A stretch of 64,000 nt of DNA from Meandrina meandrites (Eukaryota; Cnidaria; Anthozoa; Scleractinia; Meandrinidae), in assembly GCA_963693305.1 (NCBI GenBank), contig OY855907.1:31386801-31450800 (forward strand). The letters run 5' to 3'. A program made the position numbers and the translations under genes. The first letter of the stretch is position 1. Each line of letters begins with the position of its first letter. Below, piece by piece: positions 23,656-34,507 of the stretch. The notes beneath the pieces are model-generated. The model had not been told where the DNA came from, did not search any database, and was given only the letters and a program-made list of their open reading frames with translations.

Positions 23656-24213
23656 TTCACTGATTTCGTCGTTTTTTTTTTTTTTACGATATCTGAAAAA
23701 GATAATTATAGTTACGCCCCTAATTTCTTGTTTTCCTGAAGACTCATTGAACATTTTATCTTATACACCATATTTCACACTCTAAATATCTGTTTGAAAA
23801 ATAAATAAATCATAGTAGCACAGGCATCCCAAACTCACGATTTGATCGAATCTTATGATTTATTTAAGCATATCGAGTGAGACGTGACTACCTGAAGTAC
23901 GCCGTTGAAAATTTGAGTGCTCTCTAAGACAAAGTATGGAGTTTAAAATAACGTGGAATAAACACGCTCAACGAAATAAATATTTTCTTTTTTTTTTTAA
24001 TAAAAAGAAGACGATGCACTCATCATGCTTGGTTTCTGTTGTCCTTTTAGGGCTATTTCATTGTTTATAGGAGGTTTTGAGGTTTCTGTAAGCCTTGCCT
24101 CAAAACCTCCTGCTACCTTCGGGCTTGTGGTTTGAAACTTTGATTCCGAAAAACGTTAAATCAAGTAGCCGAATAGCCCTCGAGCTCTCTGCTGCACCGT
24201 TGTCCGCGTTTAC

Positions 24214-24375
24214 TCTCTTTATAAATAATAAATAATAAATAAATATTTATATAGCGCCTATCCAGTCCTGCTCTAGGCGCTTTACAGTAATGTTAAAAAT
24301 TTATTAAAAACACTACTAAAAGTACAATCTAAAAAAGTCGGTAAAAATTCGCTAAAAATGAGCTGTATGTAAACA
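24214..24375 (-). mobile_element. Solo 3' end of an L2/CR1-type LINE
   Basis: TATTTATATAGCGCCTATCC, TGCTCTAGGCGCTTTACA and AAAAATTCGCTAAAA blocks match the 3' UTR of the LINE at 48420-49300. It ends in an (AATA)n/(AAT)n tail on the same side. No reverse-transcriptase coding sequence remains. Confidence 0.75.
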
Positions 24376-24513
24376 CTTAAACCACCGAGTTCACTGACGT
24401 TTCTTCTGTGCATTAGTGTGAAGTGCAACCTCGCCCTAACAAAAATCCGACAATGCCCACCAAAGATCTTTCAAATTAGTGTGACAGCATAGATGGTACA
24501 TAAATGGCCAAAT

Positions 24514-24912
24514 GCTCACCTCCCACCAATTCCGCCCAGGTTCAACTGATCCTGCGTTCGAGTCATACGTATTGAGTTGAAATGTGATGATATGTTGGCA
24601 TAATAACGGACGAAAAACCAAGTGTTGTATGAATTTTTCTCTGGATAATTATACTCCGGTTTTCCTCCCTTCTCAAAAACAAACTTAATTCGGTTCGGCT
24701 AGTTTAGTAGCACCGCATTTAGGAACAAAAATATGAAATTGTTATGACGGCACGTACTTTTGCTGCTAATTGCTTCAAAACGCGAAGAGAATTTTAACAC
24801 AAAAGGTTTGAGATAAGAAAATTCGATATTTTCCTTAATCATTTACATTAATAATAAGCATTAGCGATTCTTAGTTATCGACTATCATTCAAAAATCTTT
24901 AGAAGGCTTACC
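24514..24912 (-). pseudogene. Diverged copy of a signal-peptide-type 5' exon pair
   Basis: On the - strand a non-coding exon ends at 24912 with donor GTAAGC. About 300 bp downstream, the block around 24590-24520 (TTTCAACTCAATACG to a GGTGGGAG end) is followed by GTGAGC. Both parts align with 36293 and 35889-35773. Here the coding block lacks the cysteine and clean signal peptide seen in the other copy, so it looks degenerate. Confidence 0.35.
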
Positions 24913-25099
24913 CTTCTTGCGAAAACTGAGTGATGCCTTTTCGCAGTTACCGTGGTTTTCCGTAATTTTACTTTAAGACGATCAACGAAATAGTGTTTGC
25001 TTCATCACCAAGACTTAAATCTTTAAAATTCACCTGCCATTCTTTTTTGATATAGATATCTCAGCTTCCTGGTTCATAACAATCTCAGGACAAAGTTTT

Positions 25100-26660
25100 G
25101 TTTTCGTCTCAGAAAATACACTTTTCGGAAAATATACTTCGAATTTTTATCATAACGGCACTGCCACTTTATGTAGTAACCGGCAGAATTAGTAAAACAT
25201 GACGAAATGGACCTCTCTGTTCTTGGCCCATCAGTAAAAAAAAACAAAGAAAAATCCCTTCAATATACGAAATGCGCATAATTTATTTTGTTGTCATGTG
25301 AAATTTTCCGCACTCTTTTCCTTCGGGCACGTAAAATACACATCTTATTTTTTTCGCAAAGTAAAGCTGTACGCCACTTCACTGCGTTAAAAATTGTTTA
25401 TTTATAATCATATTTTTCACTGTGTAAAATCCAGGCATGCATGCCATTGGCTGGTATTGATCAAGTTATACCGCCGTATTTGAGGACACTGTATAGAAGT
25501 CGTTGCACATAAGCGATTTTAATTGATGCCCGAGCTTCATTATAGCCTTCAATGTACGATATTAAAATAGGATGACCACTTTAAAAAAACGAGTTTTTAA
25601 TAGGTGGTGAATGGGGGAAAAGCGTGATGACAAATAATATGTTCATTTCACTAATGGTACATTTTGACTAATTCAGCCAAAGTTTAAATCCAGCTTGTCG
25701 ACCCTCGCCAATTTTAACCATCCTTGTTCCTTTCGGTTGTCTTTCGTTTTTAGCCTACCTCAGCTTAGAAACACAGAATCTGAGGAGACCAGCCGGTTCA
25801 AAATCCTATGGATTTGGCGATGGGGGCGTTTTTCAGTGTTTACTTATAAATGTGACGGCTAGATGGAAAAGAGAAACATTTATATATGTAAATAACTAAA
25901 ATTAATGTCTTACCTTGTTTGTAAACTAGTGTATCTTTTTATTACCATGGCTGAAACTGTTTCATTTTAAAAACATCAGTGAGATGATAAGTGAGCTATG
26001 GCTGCCTTTTACTTTTAAAAACATCAGTGAGCTGATCTCTTTGACGCTTGTTAGAAGACATTTAAATGAAACTCAGCTGCTCCTTTCTACTCCGTCATTT
26101 CCTTTCCCATAAGACTCAAATTTTCTTTTTATTATACTGACCTTGGAAATCCGCTAAACAAGAATACAAAAACTGCATTCATTAGGGTTTTTATTATTTC
26201 GGCCATGTTTCCTTCGTTAAATCAATTAACACTCTCTACATTCCACATTGTAGAGACTTTAATCATATGCAACGATACTTTCACTCGCATTCTCGATATA
26301 TAAAAATCTCTTAAGAATCTGACTTTAGAATTTGAAAATGATGAACGATTCATCGAAACGTGATTCGAAATTATTATCGCTGATTTTTATTCTTAATTGT
26401 TTGTCGAAAGCCTCCGTTATCAAATCAATTTGGACTTCTTAAAACAAAACGGATGACATACAGTTATATACTCCCTTTAAAATAAACTGGCTGTTTATTG
26501 AAAAAATTATTTGATTTGTGTATAGTTCCTTCGAGAATGAGAACTTTGAGTCCACAATAACTAGAATTTATTTTTCCAATCGGAAATTCTTGAAACTTTG
26601 GCCAGTAAAAAAATAATGAAAAGTAGACTAGTCTCGGGTAAATATTGACCACCTAGGTTA
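25100..26660. other. Intergenic, no gene seen
   Basis: AT-rich sequence. The only pattern noticed is a direct repeat, TTTTAAAAACATCAGTGAG, at about 25965 and 26014. Confidence 0.5.
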
Positions 26661-26912
26661 CCGCGTTTCGGTTTGTGCGTGGGCGCACTGCGAGGGAAAC
26701 AAAAGAACGACACTACCCTAATAAAATGTTTCAGTTGAGGTCTTCATTTTCTTGCGTTGAATATAAGCTTAAAGGTAAAGTGTATAAAAGCTATTTACTA
26801 GATAATGCAGGGAGGGAGCAAAGTGTGTGTGCATGTGCCTATGTTTTGCAGGGGATTACACATCTACTAATTGTTGGCATATTTCTTCGTCCTGTTCGGC
26901 GGTCCCCTCGTA

Positions 26913-27066
26913 TTATCCGCAGGGTAAAGACAGGAACGTTTTGTGATCGACGACGCGTTTGTCGAACACGACCTGATACCGCTTGATCTCGGTCTCTGTC
27001 TCCAACTGTGTCGTCTTGACGTTGCACGTGATCTTGTGGGGGTTAAGAGAGAATCGAGTAACAAAA
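26913..27066 (-). other. GC-rich open frame, candidate exon of unknown gene
   Basis: On the - strand a frame opens after a stop at about 27065 and reads KITCNVKTTQLETETEIKRY then QVVFDKRVVDHKTFLSLP, before a TAA at 26915-26913. A pyrimidine-rich ...CCCCCACAAG acceptor-like site precedes ATCACG at 27032. Codon use (ACG, GTC, AAG, CGC) is markedly GC-richer than its surroundings. No donor or neighbouring exon was found and I do not recognise the family. Confidence 0.3.
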
Positions 27067-27109
27067 GTAAGCTACTTGATGACGTGGGTATTCGTAACGG
27101 AAGCACCTT

Positions 27110-27551
27110 TCAACCAAGACATCAATGTCTTTATTTACCATAAAACTTCGTTATTTTGAATGACTAATTAGCGACGAAATATTTAGGGATTCAGAAAATA
27201 TCAAGGGATCATCATTTATGTTGTTACTCATCTGGCTAGCGATGGAAACTAATAAACATCAACAGGACTCAAGTTTTTGCCTAATATACCTCTGGTTGAT
27301 CATGTTATTATCTTTTAAAAAGAATCTCTCCTTTGAGTTTTCAAAAGAAATTCTTGAAATATTAACTGCATGATCTGGTAGGTCCCAGAATAGGTAGAAT
27401 CGAAATTAATAACGTATGATGAGAGTTTTCTAAAAAATTATCGAGAACAGCTCCACATGAGACATGAAAATGTTTTCAAGCTATTAGGTTCTGTTTTATT
27501 CCTGTCACAACAGGTGAGACAAAAACTGTTTGCACAATAATTTGGGTAAGA
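27110..27551. other. Intergenic, no gene seen
   Basis: AT-rich sequence without a recognised feature. Confidence 0.4.
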
Positions 27552-27669
27552 TTGGCCGTTTTCACAGTAGAAGACGGTCAAATCGTCTCAACGGACAAGT
27601 CGTCTAGTTTTCACACCAGATGAACAAACTGTCAGACGACTTGTCCGCCCTCTAGTGTCAAAACGGCCA
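27552..27669. mobile_element. 118-bp MITE with TTGGCCGTTTT termini
   Basis: The left end TTGGCCGTTTTCACAGTAGA and the right end CTAGTGTCAAAACGGCCA are inverted. Internal GACGACTTGTCCG and CGGACAAGTCGTC blocks pair as well. Confidence 0.8.
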
Positions 27670-28334
27670 TTGGGAAGGAAGGAGAAGACGATCTTTTGCT
27701 GTAGGCATGTTTTGACACGCTCTTTCAATCATCCAGCACACAAACAAATACCTAAAGTTTTTAAAACCTTTAATCCACCATGATAACGTACTTATTTATC
27801 AGTTGCCTCGAAATTGGTCCATTTTACATTTGCGTGTTTTTCTCCAGGCCAATGAGCACAAGCTGGGCTAGCGTTGATGTACTACCTTCACACGAACCTG
27901 GCGTTTTATTTTCACATGTATACTTCCTTGTTGGATAGATTCACTAAGCCTCTTCATCTTTCACTTTAAATTTTAGCTTATTTCGCATACACCTGAGATG
28001 ACAGCTCACCTAGTTCACCATTTCACCATGGGAGTCAAAGATTTTCAGAAATACAAGTGGCACTTTCATGAGAATAGTATTACACGTAAACTATGGCTAT
28101 AAGTACCTTCGTGAATTTGCCGAGCACACCAAGATGAATACACTGCAAAATTCCGAGAATAAGCCCTGGTCTAATATTTGCTCAGCGTCCCCTTTAGCTG
28201 GGCTTTGGAGGGAGATTATTTTTGGTTGGAAATTTGTGTTTCAACAATCTTCTGGTTTCAATATGGACGGGATACTTAGACAAAATTTTTTGGTTCGTAT
28301 AAGAATGCCACATGGTAAAACTCTCCAAACATAA

Positions 28335-28590
28335 CGATGTTTGATGAGTTTCGTGGCTTCCGGTTGCTTCAAGCTTCCAATCAGATGCCTTGAAAAATGG
28401 AAGGTGGGGTATCAACCCAACCGTTGCATGATGCGTCATCAGAGTTTCACAGGGTTTCAAACAACGTTTCGCACGAGCGATTATGCCAAGTTTAAGTGGG
28501 GATAAATCTATTTTATGAGACCTTACTTTTAATTTCAAGTCTTCTAAGTTTGCAAAACTCGTATGAACCACTGTGCAACCGGAAGCCATC
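28335..28590. mobile_element. MITE-like unit with GGCTTCCGGTTGC ends
   Basis: GTTTGATG followed by GTGGCTTCCGGTTGC at the left is inverted at the right (GCAACCGGAAGCCATCAAAC). The ~255-bp unit is non-coding. Confidence 0.6.
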
Positions 28591-28769
28591 AAACTAATCA
28601 AAAACTTGTCAAAAATATGTCAAAAACTTAGTCGGGTGGCTACGGTTCGAGACTGTAAGATGCATTCAAAGTAGGATTTATGCTTTAAAATCAAAATTGC
28701 GAGGTTCATATCCGATTTAATATCATCAAAACGCTGTCCTGGAGTTATCGTATCAAATAGCCTTCAGTT

Positions 28770-29758
28770 TCATCGCTTACAAAAGATTGTAATTACCGAT
28801 TGTGTCAAGTTGTGATTGCGCCACAACTGGATTACAGGATTTATCGAGGAGTTAAGAAGAGTGATGGTCATTGACCAAGGAAACACAGCGTTGCACAAGA
28901 TACCAGTGGGCTTCAGGATGCTCAAAATTACTGTAGGGCTAAACAACACCATGAACGTGACCAAAGTGAACCTCGTGTCAACTAGCACCTTCCTCTCCCT
29001 CATGGCTAGAGCTTGGGCATCAAGTGAATTGGTGTCGCTTACGACAGACCGATTGTACCGGACGACCATCAGGAAAGTTTTAACCTTTAAAACCACAAGA
29101 GACGTTAGGAGCACCGTTGCCATGGAAGCTCTGAAGAATAGTTCAGCACGTGTTGGGATGATCACTTTTCCAAGACCGGCAATCAAGGTCCAGATTGCCC
29201 AGCATGCACAACCAAGCCAGCTGGCCACTAAAGGAAGCGAAATACTGTGTTTCAGTGTCATTGCCTAAGAAAAATACTTGTATCATAGGGAACTATTTAT
29301 ATAGCGTTAGTCTTACCTTTCCTGGCGTGAGGTGTCCGATATGATAGGGGTTTGCACAAGGCAATGCATCTATCTCCAGCAATCATCACCATGTGTGTGA
29401 AGGAACAGCCAACGCAAAACAAGATGGCAGTGTCAGTTGTCTTCGTCAAGGAACGTAGTGAGTCGCAGGTCATGCGATCTTTGTGAAGAAAAAGACGCAG
29501 TGCAATGTACAAGGGCTTTGCTAGTGAGGCAGAAACACAGTCTACCAGTGTGAGGCTTAACATCAGAATGTCATAAGCTGTCTTAATCAGCTTCTTCCTC
29601 TTCATCGTCACAGCGATGGCCAGGTTACCAAGAAGAGCCAAAACTGCGGTTATCGCATTCACCGCAGAAAGAATGACATCATTGGTTTGATACTGGGAAG
29701 TAGTCTCCCACAATATAAATGAAGACGACAAACATTCATCTTTGCTGTGGTTGGTCAT
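28770..29758 (-). CDS. Class A (rhodopsin-like) GPCR, tandem copy 2
   Basis: The two exons are 29758-29317 and 29227-28770, separated by an 89-bp intron and joined in the same phase and place as in copy 1, for about 299 codons. Exon 1 is nearly identical to copy 1 (TM1-TM3, MTCDSLR, GDRCIALCKPLSY). In exon 2, TM5, intracellular loop 3 (LDAQALAMRERKV) and TM6 are almost unchanged. TM4 and the second extracellular loop (VASWLGCACWAIW, then LIAGLGKVIIP) and the tail after NPVIQLW (TQSVITIFCKR) differ clearly. It lies about 6 kb upstream in the same orientation, so the pair arose by tandem duplication. The ligand is unknown. Confidence 0.85.
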
Positions 29759-30229
29759 TCTCAGGCTGCTGATATTTTCTTACTTTTAGAGACCTGGAAA
29801 AGACAATTATAATTAGGTACTCTATTGTCGTGTTATCATGCCGTTCGCATTAGCATTATATTCATTTCAGAGAAGACTGGTTTCGACTACAGGTTCATAA
29901 AGTTTAGGTACAAAATCCTCAAAAAATACAAAGTTATTGATGGCATTTGGTCATGTAAAATAAAGTTCAATGGTAAACAAATAAGTATGAAATCAGGATT
30001 ACACTTGATGACGGACTGGTTCCATCTCTTAACTTCTTTCCAAGCTTTGTGGACATTTCCTTCCCGTGCTTGAGACCTTGCATGCACTAACATAATTTTT
30101 AAGCTTTTTTATAATTGCTTTGCAAAGACGTGTTCAAAATTTTCGTTTTCCTACCGAAAACACAACTGTGTTTAAAATTTACAATACATTTATTTATTTC
30201 ATGTGTTACTTGCATCACGAACATGAGCG

Positions 30230-30385
30230 AAAGTGGGAGCAAAACGCAACGTATGATAAAGATGAAATGACCATTTGTCGCAGGTATGGGACCAAGAAAA
30301 ATCTGAGTCCCGAAGGGGAATCGAGCCCATAGCCTCCCAGATACTGGATTCACGTTCTAACCACCTAGCTACACGGGACTGTTGG
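30230..30385 (-). mobile_element. tRNA-derived SINE
   Basis: On the - strand it begins CAGTCCCGTGTAGCTAGGTG with GTTAGAACGTG (A-box region) and a B-box-like GGGCTCGATTCCCC. The adjoining ACTCAGATTTTTCTTGGTCC is not part of a tRNA fold. It is a different family from the GGAGGC..GGCCTA SINEs. Confidence 0.6.
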
Positions 30386-30861
30386 TGAGCTAGGCCATTT
30401 GCTTGGATCATATGTGAAACGCGTCCTGCATACTGCCAGGATCAGCAATGTCGAAAGCGTCATATGTGTAATAAACAATAAAGATTGTAAGTTTTAAGCT
30501 CGGTAAATAAATAATAGAGATAAAATGAAATGAATTGGTCATTTCATTTTTGTCAGTTATTCACTGAGCTTAAAATTCACCATCTTCATTAATTATTAAA
30601 CGCAACATTAATTGTGTCTTATGTACTGACATGGATGTCCCAGCTTCCAATACGATCCCGAGCTAGACAGAGTTAATAAGAGGCTTATTATATGGCCCTG
30701 TTTGCCCGCGTTTTGCCAGCCAGCCAAAAGGTAAAATGTGGCCTGGACTATAAGCCAATCTCAGCGCCCTATGTATCTTAACAACTGAAGCCAATAATTT
30801 TATTTCATTTGTCAAGACCATAAAAGACTGTTGCTCTTTATAAATATAGGTAGGTTGGTAA

Positions 30862-31045
30862 AGTCTACATCGAGCCAAGTGGCCCATCAGACTGGAGCTT
30901 ATCCCGTTTTCTGCAGCATTAAGCGGGTAGGAGTATTTCTAATCCCCCACCCCTCCTCCCTGGATGGGATGCTTCTCTATCATAGGGTTACCTCCACCAT
31001 TAGTTCGCCGGTACCCATTTATATACCTGGTTGGAAAGAGGTAAC
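30862..31045 (-). mobile_element. Body fragment of the SINE family at 18507
   Basis: The reverse complement contains ATAAATGGGTACCGGCGAA and GGATAAGCTCC in the same order and spacing as 18507-18765. The tRNA-like head is missing. Confidence 0.75.
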
Positions 31046-31264
31046 TGAAATCCACCCTGGAGAAGGATTTCGGTAAGTCAAAATCCGTTTTTGGATTCTG
31101 TGTTTTGTTGGGAAATCCGAAATCCGGATTTCAAAATCCAGATCCGGATTTCCAAATCAAACGCACCCTAAAATTGGTTAGTTGAAAAATAAACAGATTC
31201 AAAATGATTTCCAAAGATATATATAAGACAGCATTTGTCATCTGTAATGAAACTGTATTATTTA

Positions 31265-31400
31265 AGCAATAGACCACACTTTCTAGGAGTTTACCGGCGC
31301 AATAAACCCCCGCGGGATGTTGGGAGAACACGAGAAAAGCTTATAAATCACGAGCCGTCAGGCGAGTGATTTACAAACTTTTCGAGTGTGGTCTATTGCT
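31265..31400. mobile_element. 136-bp MITE with perfect 16-bp terminal inverted repeats
   Basis: It starts AGCAATAGACCACACT and ends with the exact inverse AGTGTGGTCTATTGCT. A related, diverged unit in the opposite orientation lies at about 55760-55870 (CTTGTGATTTACAAGC, AGAAAGTGTGGTATTTTGC). Confidence 0.9.
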
Positions 31401-32783
31401 TTTATGAACTAACTATCGAAAACGATTTTTAAAGATATGGCAATCTATTTTATATTTCGTGATCAACAACCTTATTCTCAAAATGTTCATCGAATTAAGC
31501 AGTAAACCAATCACAGCGGCTGAAAAAATAAAACACAGGTTCAGTTTCACTGATGGCTCACACCAAAATCAACGAACCGACGCGACGAAAACGTTTAAAA
31601 GTCCGTTTAAAGCTGTAAAAGTCAAAAGAAAGGGAAGAGAAAGGCAAACGGTAAACGGAACAAAGTGTATTCAACGATTTGAAGTTGCTTTTACAACGAA
31701 ATTTAGCAAACTGTGGCCGGAGTCATTCATCGCGAAAGCGAAGGACTGCACGGAAACTGTGCAATTAGTTTTAATGCAAACCTTACAGACGACCGAAATT
31801 ATTTAGAGTAAAGGTTAGTTTCAGAAGCTCTGCTTCGAATATTTTATTTAGAACTTATTTGTCACGTAATTTTTTGTTTTCGCCAAGCCACAGACTTTAC
31901 AGAAAGCACTGAAATTGCATAAAACTAGAATTAATTCAAGCGCGTACAAGAACAGTGTGAGTTTCTGCCATCCAGATAATTCAAGTAAGCTTTCAACGCG
32001 ATCGATTTGAAGCATTTTTTTTTCTTTCAAATAAGGGTTTTGAGGGAATGTTGAATGAAAAGATGTCCATATAGTTTTATTCCAGCCCAGTAAACGCGTA
32101 ACTGTTTATTGTGTTCCTTCTCATTTGATTGTTTCTGCGTTTTGTTTTGTTTTGTTTTCTTCTACCTTTTCGCTTAGTTCTTTCACTCCAACTGCGACGG
32201 GCGGCAAAATTCATTGTTGTGAACCACTCTCAGTAAATGTTCATTATGATCATTTAGTAGAATCATATCTTCTGTTTTAATCATCAGATAGACCAAAATT
32301 AGACATTAAACTAACGTTATTAAATTATTCGTCCTTACGCGTATTGGAACCCCGTCACATACCTAGAAGGTGAAAAATTGGAACACATCTAGCGGGACAT
32401 ATGAAGGTAGCAACCCCTCACCCCGCCCCCGCCTCTTCGCTGCGCCGTTTAGCCAATGCGAAATTGACCATTTTTGGTTATCACATAAGACGTCGTGGCT
32501 GCTCTGAGAGCCCATATTTCTTTTGGCATAGCTGTCATGATGCATCTCTTCCACTAACAAAACCCCTGAAAATGATTTGTTATAATTTAATACAAATCAC
32601 CTAAACATGCAAATAGATTACGACGAGGATAATCAAAAGATGGAGGTCATTAAAAGGCAATTCCTTTTAAATGGTGCACTATAGCCATAGCCTGCCGTGC
32701 AGCCGGATTTGACACAAAACCAGCTTGGTATAGTCCCGCGGAGGCTTCCACATGAAGATAGCGGGGAACAACTAAAGGAGACT
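31401..32783. other. Intergenic; one unexplained frame
   Basis: A + strand frame at 31459-31806 (115 codons, Lys-rich, starting MINNLILKMF) has no recognisable domain or splice context and is not supported as a gene. Nothing else was seen. Confidence 0.4.
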
Positions 32784-33165
32784 AAGGCCCGGTTCAGACG
32801 CCGATCTTTTCATGAGCCGAACCTAATTCCTTGAATTAAGTACATGAAAAGATCGGCGTCTGAATCAAATTAGAACGGCTATTTCAATTTGGAACGGCTC
32901 ACCCGTTCTTCCCGCCTGGCTTGGCCGAGAATTTCGCCTGTGGAACGCCTTTCGAACGGCTTTGATTCAGACGCCGTACTTTTCATGTGCCGATCCTAAT
33001 TCATAAATTATTATAATGTATTTTGCCTGGTTTTATTGGAACTGTATTAGGAACGGCCAAAAAGTACGGCGTCTGAATCAAGAGGCGTACTTTTGTCAAT
33101 TTGGGTCGGTCCAAATTCGAATTGAGTTCGGCTCATGAAAAGTACGGCGTCTGAACCGGGCCTAA
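32784..33165. mobile_element. 381-bp MITE with internal CGGCGTCTGAA repeats
   Basis: The ends are GGCCCGGTTCAGACGCC and GGCGTCTGAACCGGGCC, and the adjacent CATGAGCCGAACCTAATTC/ATTGAGTTCGGCTCATG blocks are inverted. The motif CGGCGTCTGAATCAA (or its complement) recurs inside about every 80-100 bp, together with CTTTTCATG and AACGGC blocks. Confidence 0.85.
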
Positions 33166-33184
33166 TCTGAGCGTGGCTTAAGCT

Positions 33185-33390
33185 TTTTTGACCCCCAAAA
33201 GATACTAAAGTATTAAATATAGGATTTACATATTTTAATATTTTTTCGTGTGCAACCCTAAACGAGACTTGTTAAAATATTGGCGTTTTGCCAGGAAAAC
33301 CCTAAGTGAGACCAAAAATTCGAAATTTACACCCCCGAAGCGAGACGACGAACATCCCCACCCTTTTCATATGGGAGTCCCCCAAGGTAT
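33185..33390 (-). mobile_element. Half copy of the GGGGGACTCCCAT MITE
   Basis: It ends CATATGGGAGTCCCCC and contains CGAGACGACGAACATCCCC, AAACCCTAAGTGAGACC-like and GCAACCCTAAACGAGAC blocks. These match the complete element at 57325-57640 in the opposite orientation. Confidence 0.75.
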
Positions 33391-34261
33391 ATAGTCTATA
33401 CCGGCTGTTTAGACTGTCTGCGATGAAGGCTATATACAAAAAGCCTTTCAGGAACGGGAAACAATCGCTTAGGAATACAACTTATGAGAAAGCTCTCTAT
33501 TATATTTCATTACTTCAAGACTTGCGAAATATATAAAAAAAAAAAGTTTCGCGAGGGAATTGTCCACGTGACATGACTGGTCATCTGGTTGCGTGACATT
33601 TCATTCGAGTTTCGAATGTCAATCCGCAACGCTGATACCGATAGCAAAATGTATGGAAAATCGACTAAATGGCCCTAAATTCCAATAACAGAAAGCTTGA
33701 GATGGTGTAAACAATAATGGTGTGGCACTGAGATGGATGTGCGCCCAGTTATGGTATGTTTCTTAAGACTATTTCTTGAGTATTCTTGAGACTATTCGAG
33801 ACTATTTTGCAATGCATTTTGTGCTTGGGGTCGGACAGTTTTGCTTCTTGTTCGCAAATTATTTAGGCGAAATTTGTTTTAAACTTGCTATTACACTGTA
33901 TAAACACTAACACTTGCTATCACCAAAGTTCGATGTTGCTTTCTTCCAGTATATGACAGTTTACAACACCAAATTAACCTCTCGACATCTTAACCTCTCG
34001 AGCAACGATAATGAATAAAGATGGTGACGGCGTACTGAAATCTCCATTACTTTCAGCTGGATAAAACAGTCCTTTGAATTGCTAATCTAGAACACCATAC
34101 CGCTATTTTTCTAACGATCTTAAAATGACTTTAATGTTGTTGTGAAATGTTTAAAAAGGTTTTGGGAAATAATCTCTCACGTTTGACATGTCGAAGCGTT
34201 TGTTTACATTAGGGGTATAAAAATGCGACGATAAGATCAGACATGGCAGGACAGTTTCAGC
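33391..34261. other. Intergenic, no gene seen
   Basis: AT-rich sequence with no supported feature. Confidence 0.4.
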
Positions 34262-34507
34262 TCAAATTTGACTTTTAATGGCTTCTAAAACTTCTGAATG
34301 TGTTTTTTGACATACCAGTGGATATTTCTTGAGGTCTAAAACATAAATCGACGGAAATAAAATTAATTTTCGAATTTTATCGGCAAGTTGAAGGTGAGTA
34401 GCCTCAAATTCGCCAATAAATCTTCTGTCATTTGAGCTGATCGTATCGCAGATATTTTTTATTTTCTCAGCGAGAAGCGTTTCGAGTTCGACCCTGAAAC
34501 TTGGCAT
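34262..34507 (-). CDS. Small ORF, possibly MADF-like
   Basis: This 81-codon frame begins MPSFRVELETLLAEKIKN and ends with LILFPSIYVLDLKKYP and HSEVLEAIKSQI. Spacing of hydrophobic and aromatic residues around FPSIYVLDLKKY loosely resembles the start of a MADF DNA-binding domain, but the invariant Trp is not visible. The composition looks protein-like. No intron signals or neighbours support a gene, so it could be a chance frame or a transposon fragment. Confidence 0.25.
   Translation of the reverse strand: MPSFRVELETLLAEKIKNICDTISSNDRRFIGEFEATHLQLADKIRKLILFPSIYVLDLKKYPLVCQKTHSEVLEAIKSQI

Noticed and set aside
23656..23754. N-terminal extension of GPCR copy 1
   Set aside because: The paralogue starts at the equivalent of 23655, and the extension contains a poly-Lys run from a homopolymer.
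25960..26040. CRISPR-like direct repeat
   Set aside because: There are only two copies of a short AT-rich motif in animal nuclear DNA; no array is present.
26675..26986. Plus-strand 103-codon frame
   Set aside because: It has no domain features and its GC-rich 3' end is better read on the opposite strand; even that is weak.
28816..29268. Plus-strand frame of 150 codons
   Set aside because: It is antisense to exon 2 of GPCR copy 2. A parallel antisense frame exists in copy 1, as expected from shared sequence.
30310..30385. tRNA gene on the minus strand
   Set aside because: It is tRNA-like but continues without a break into a SINE body, with no matched acceptor stem.
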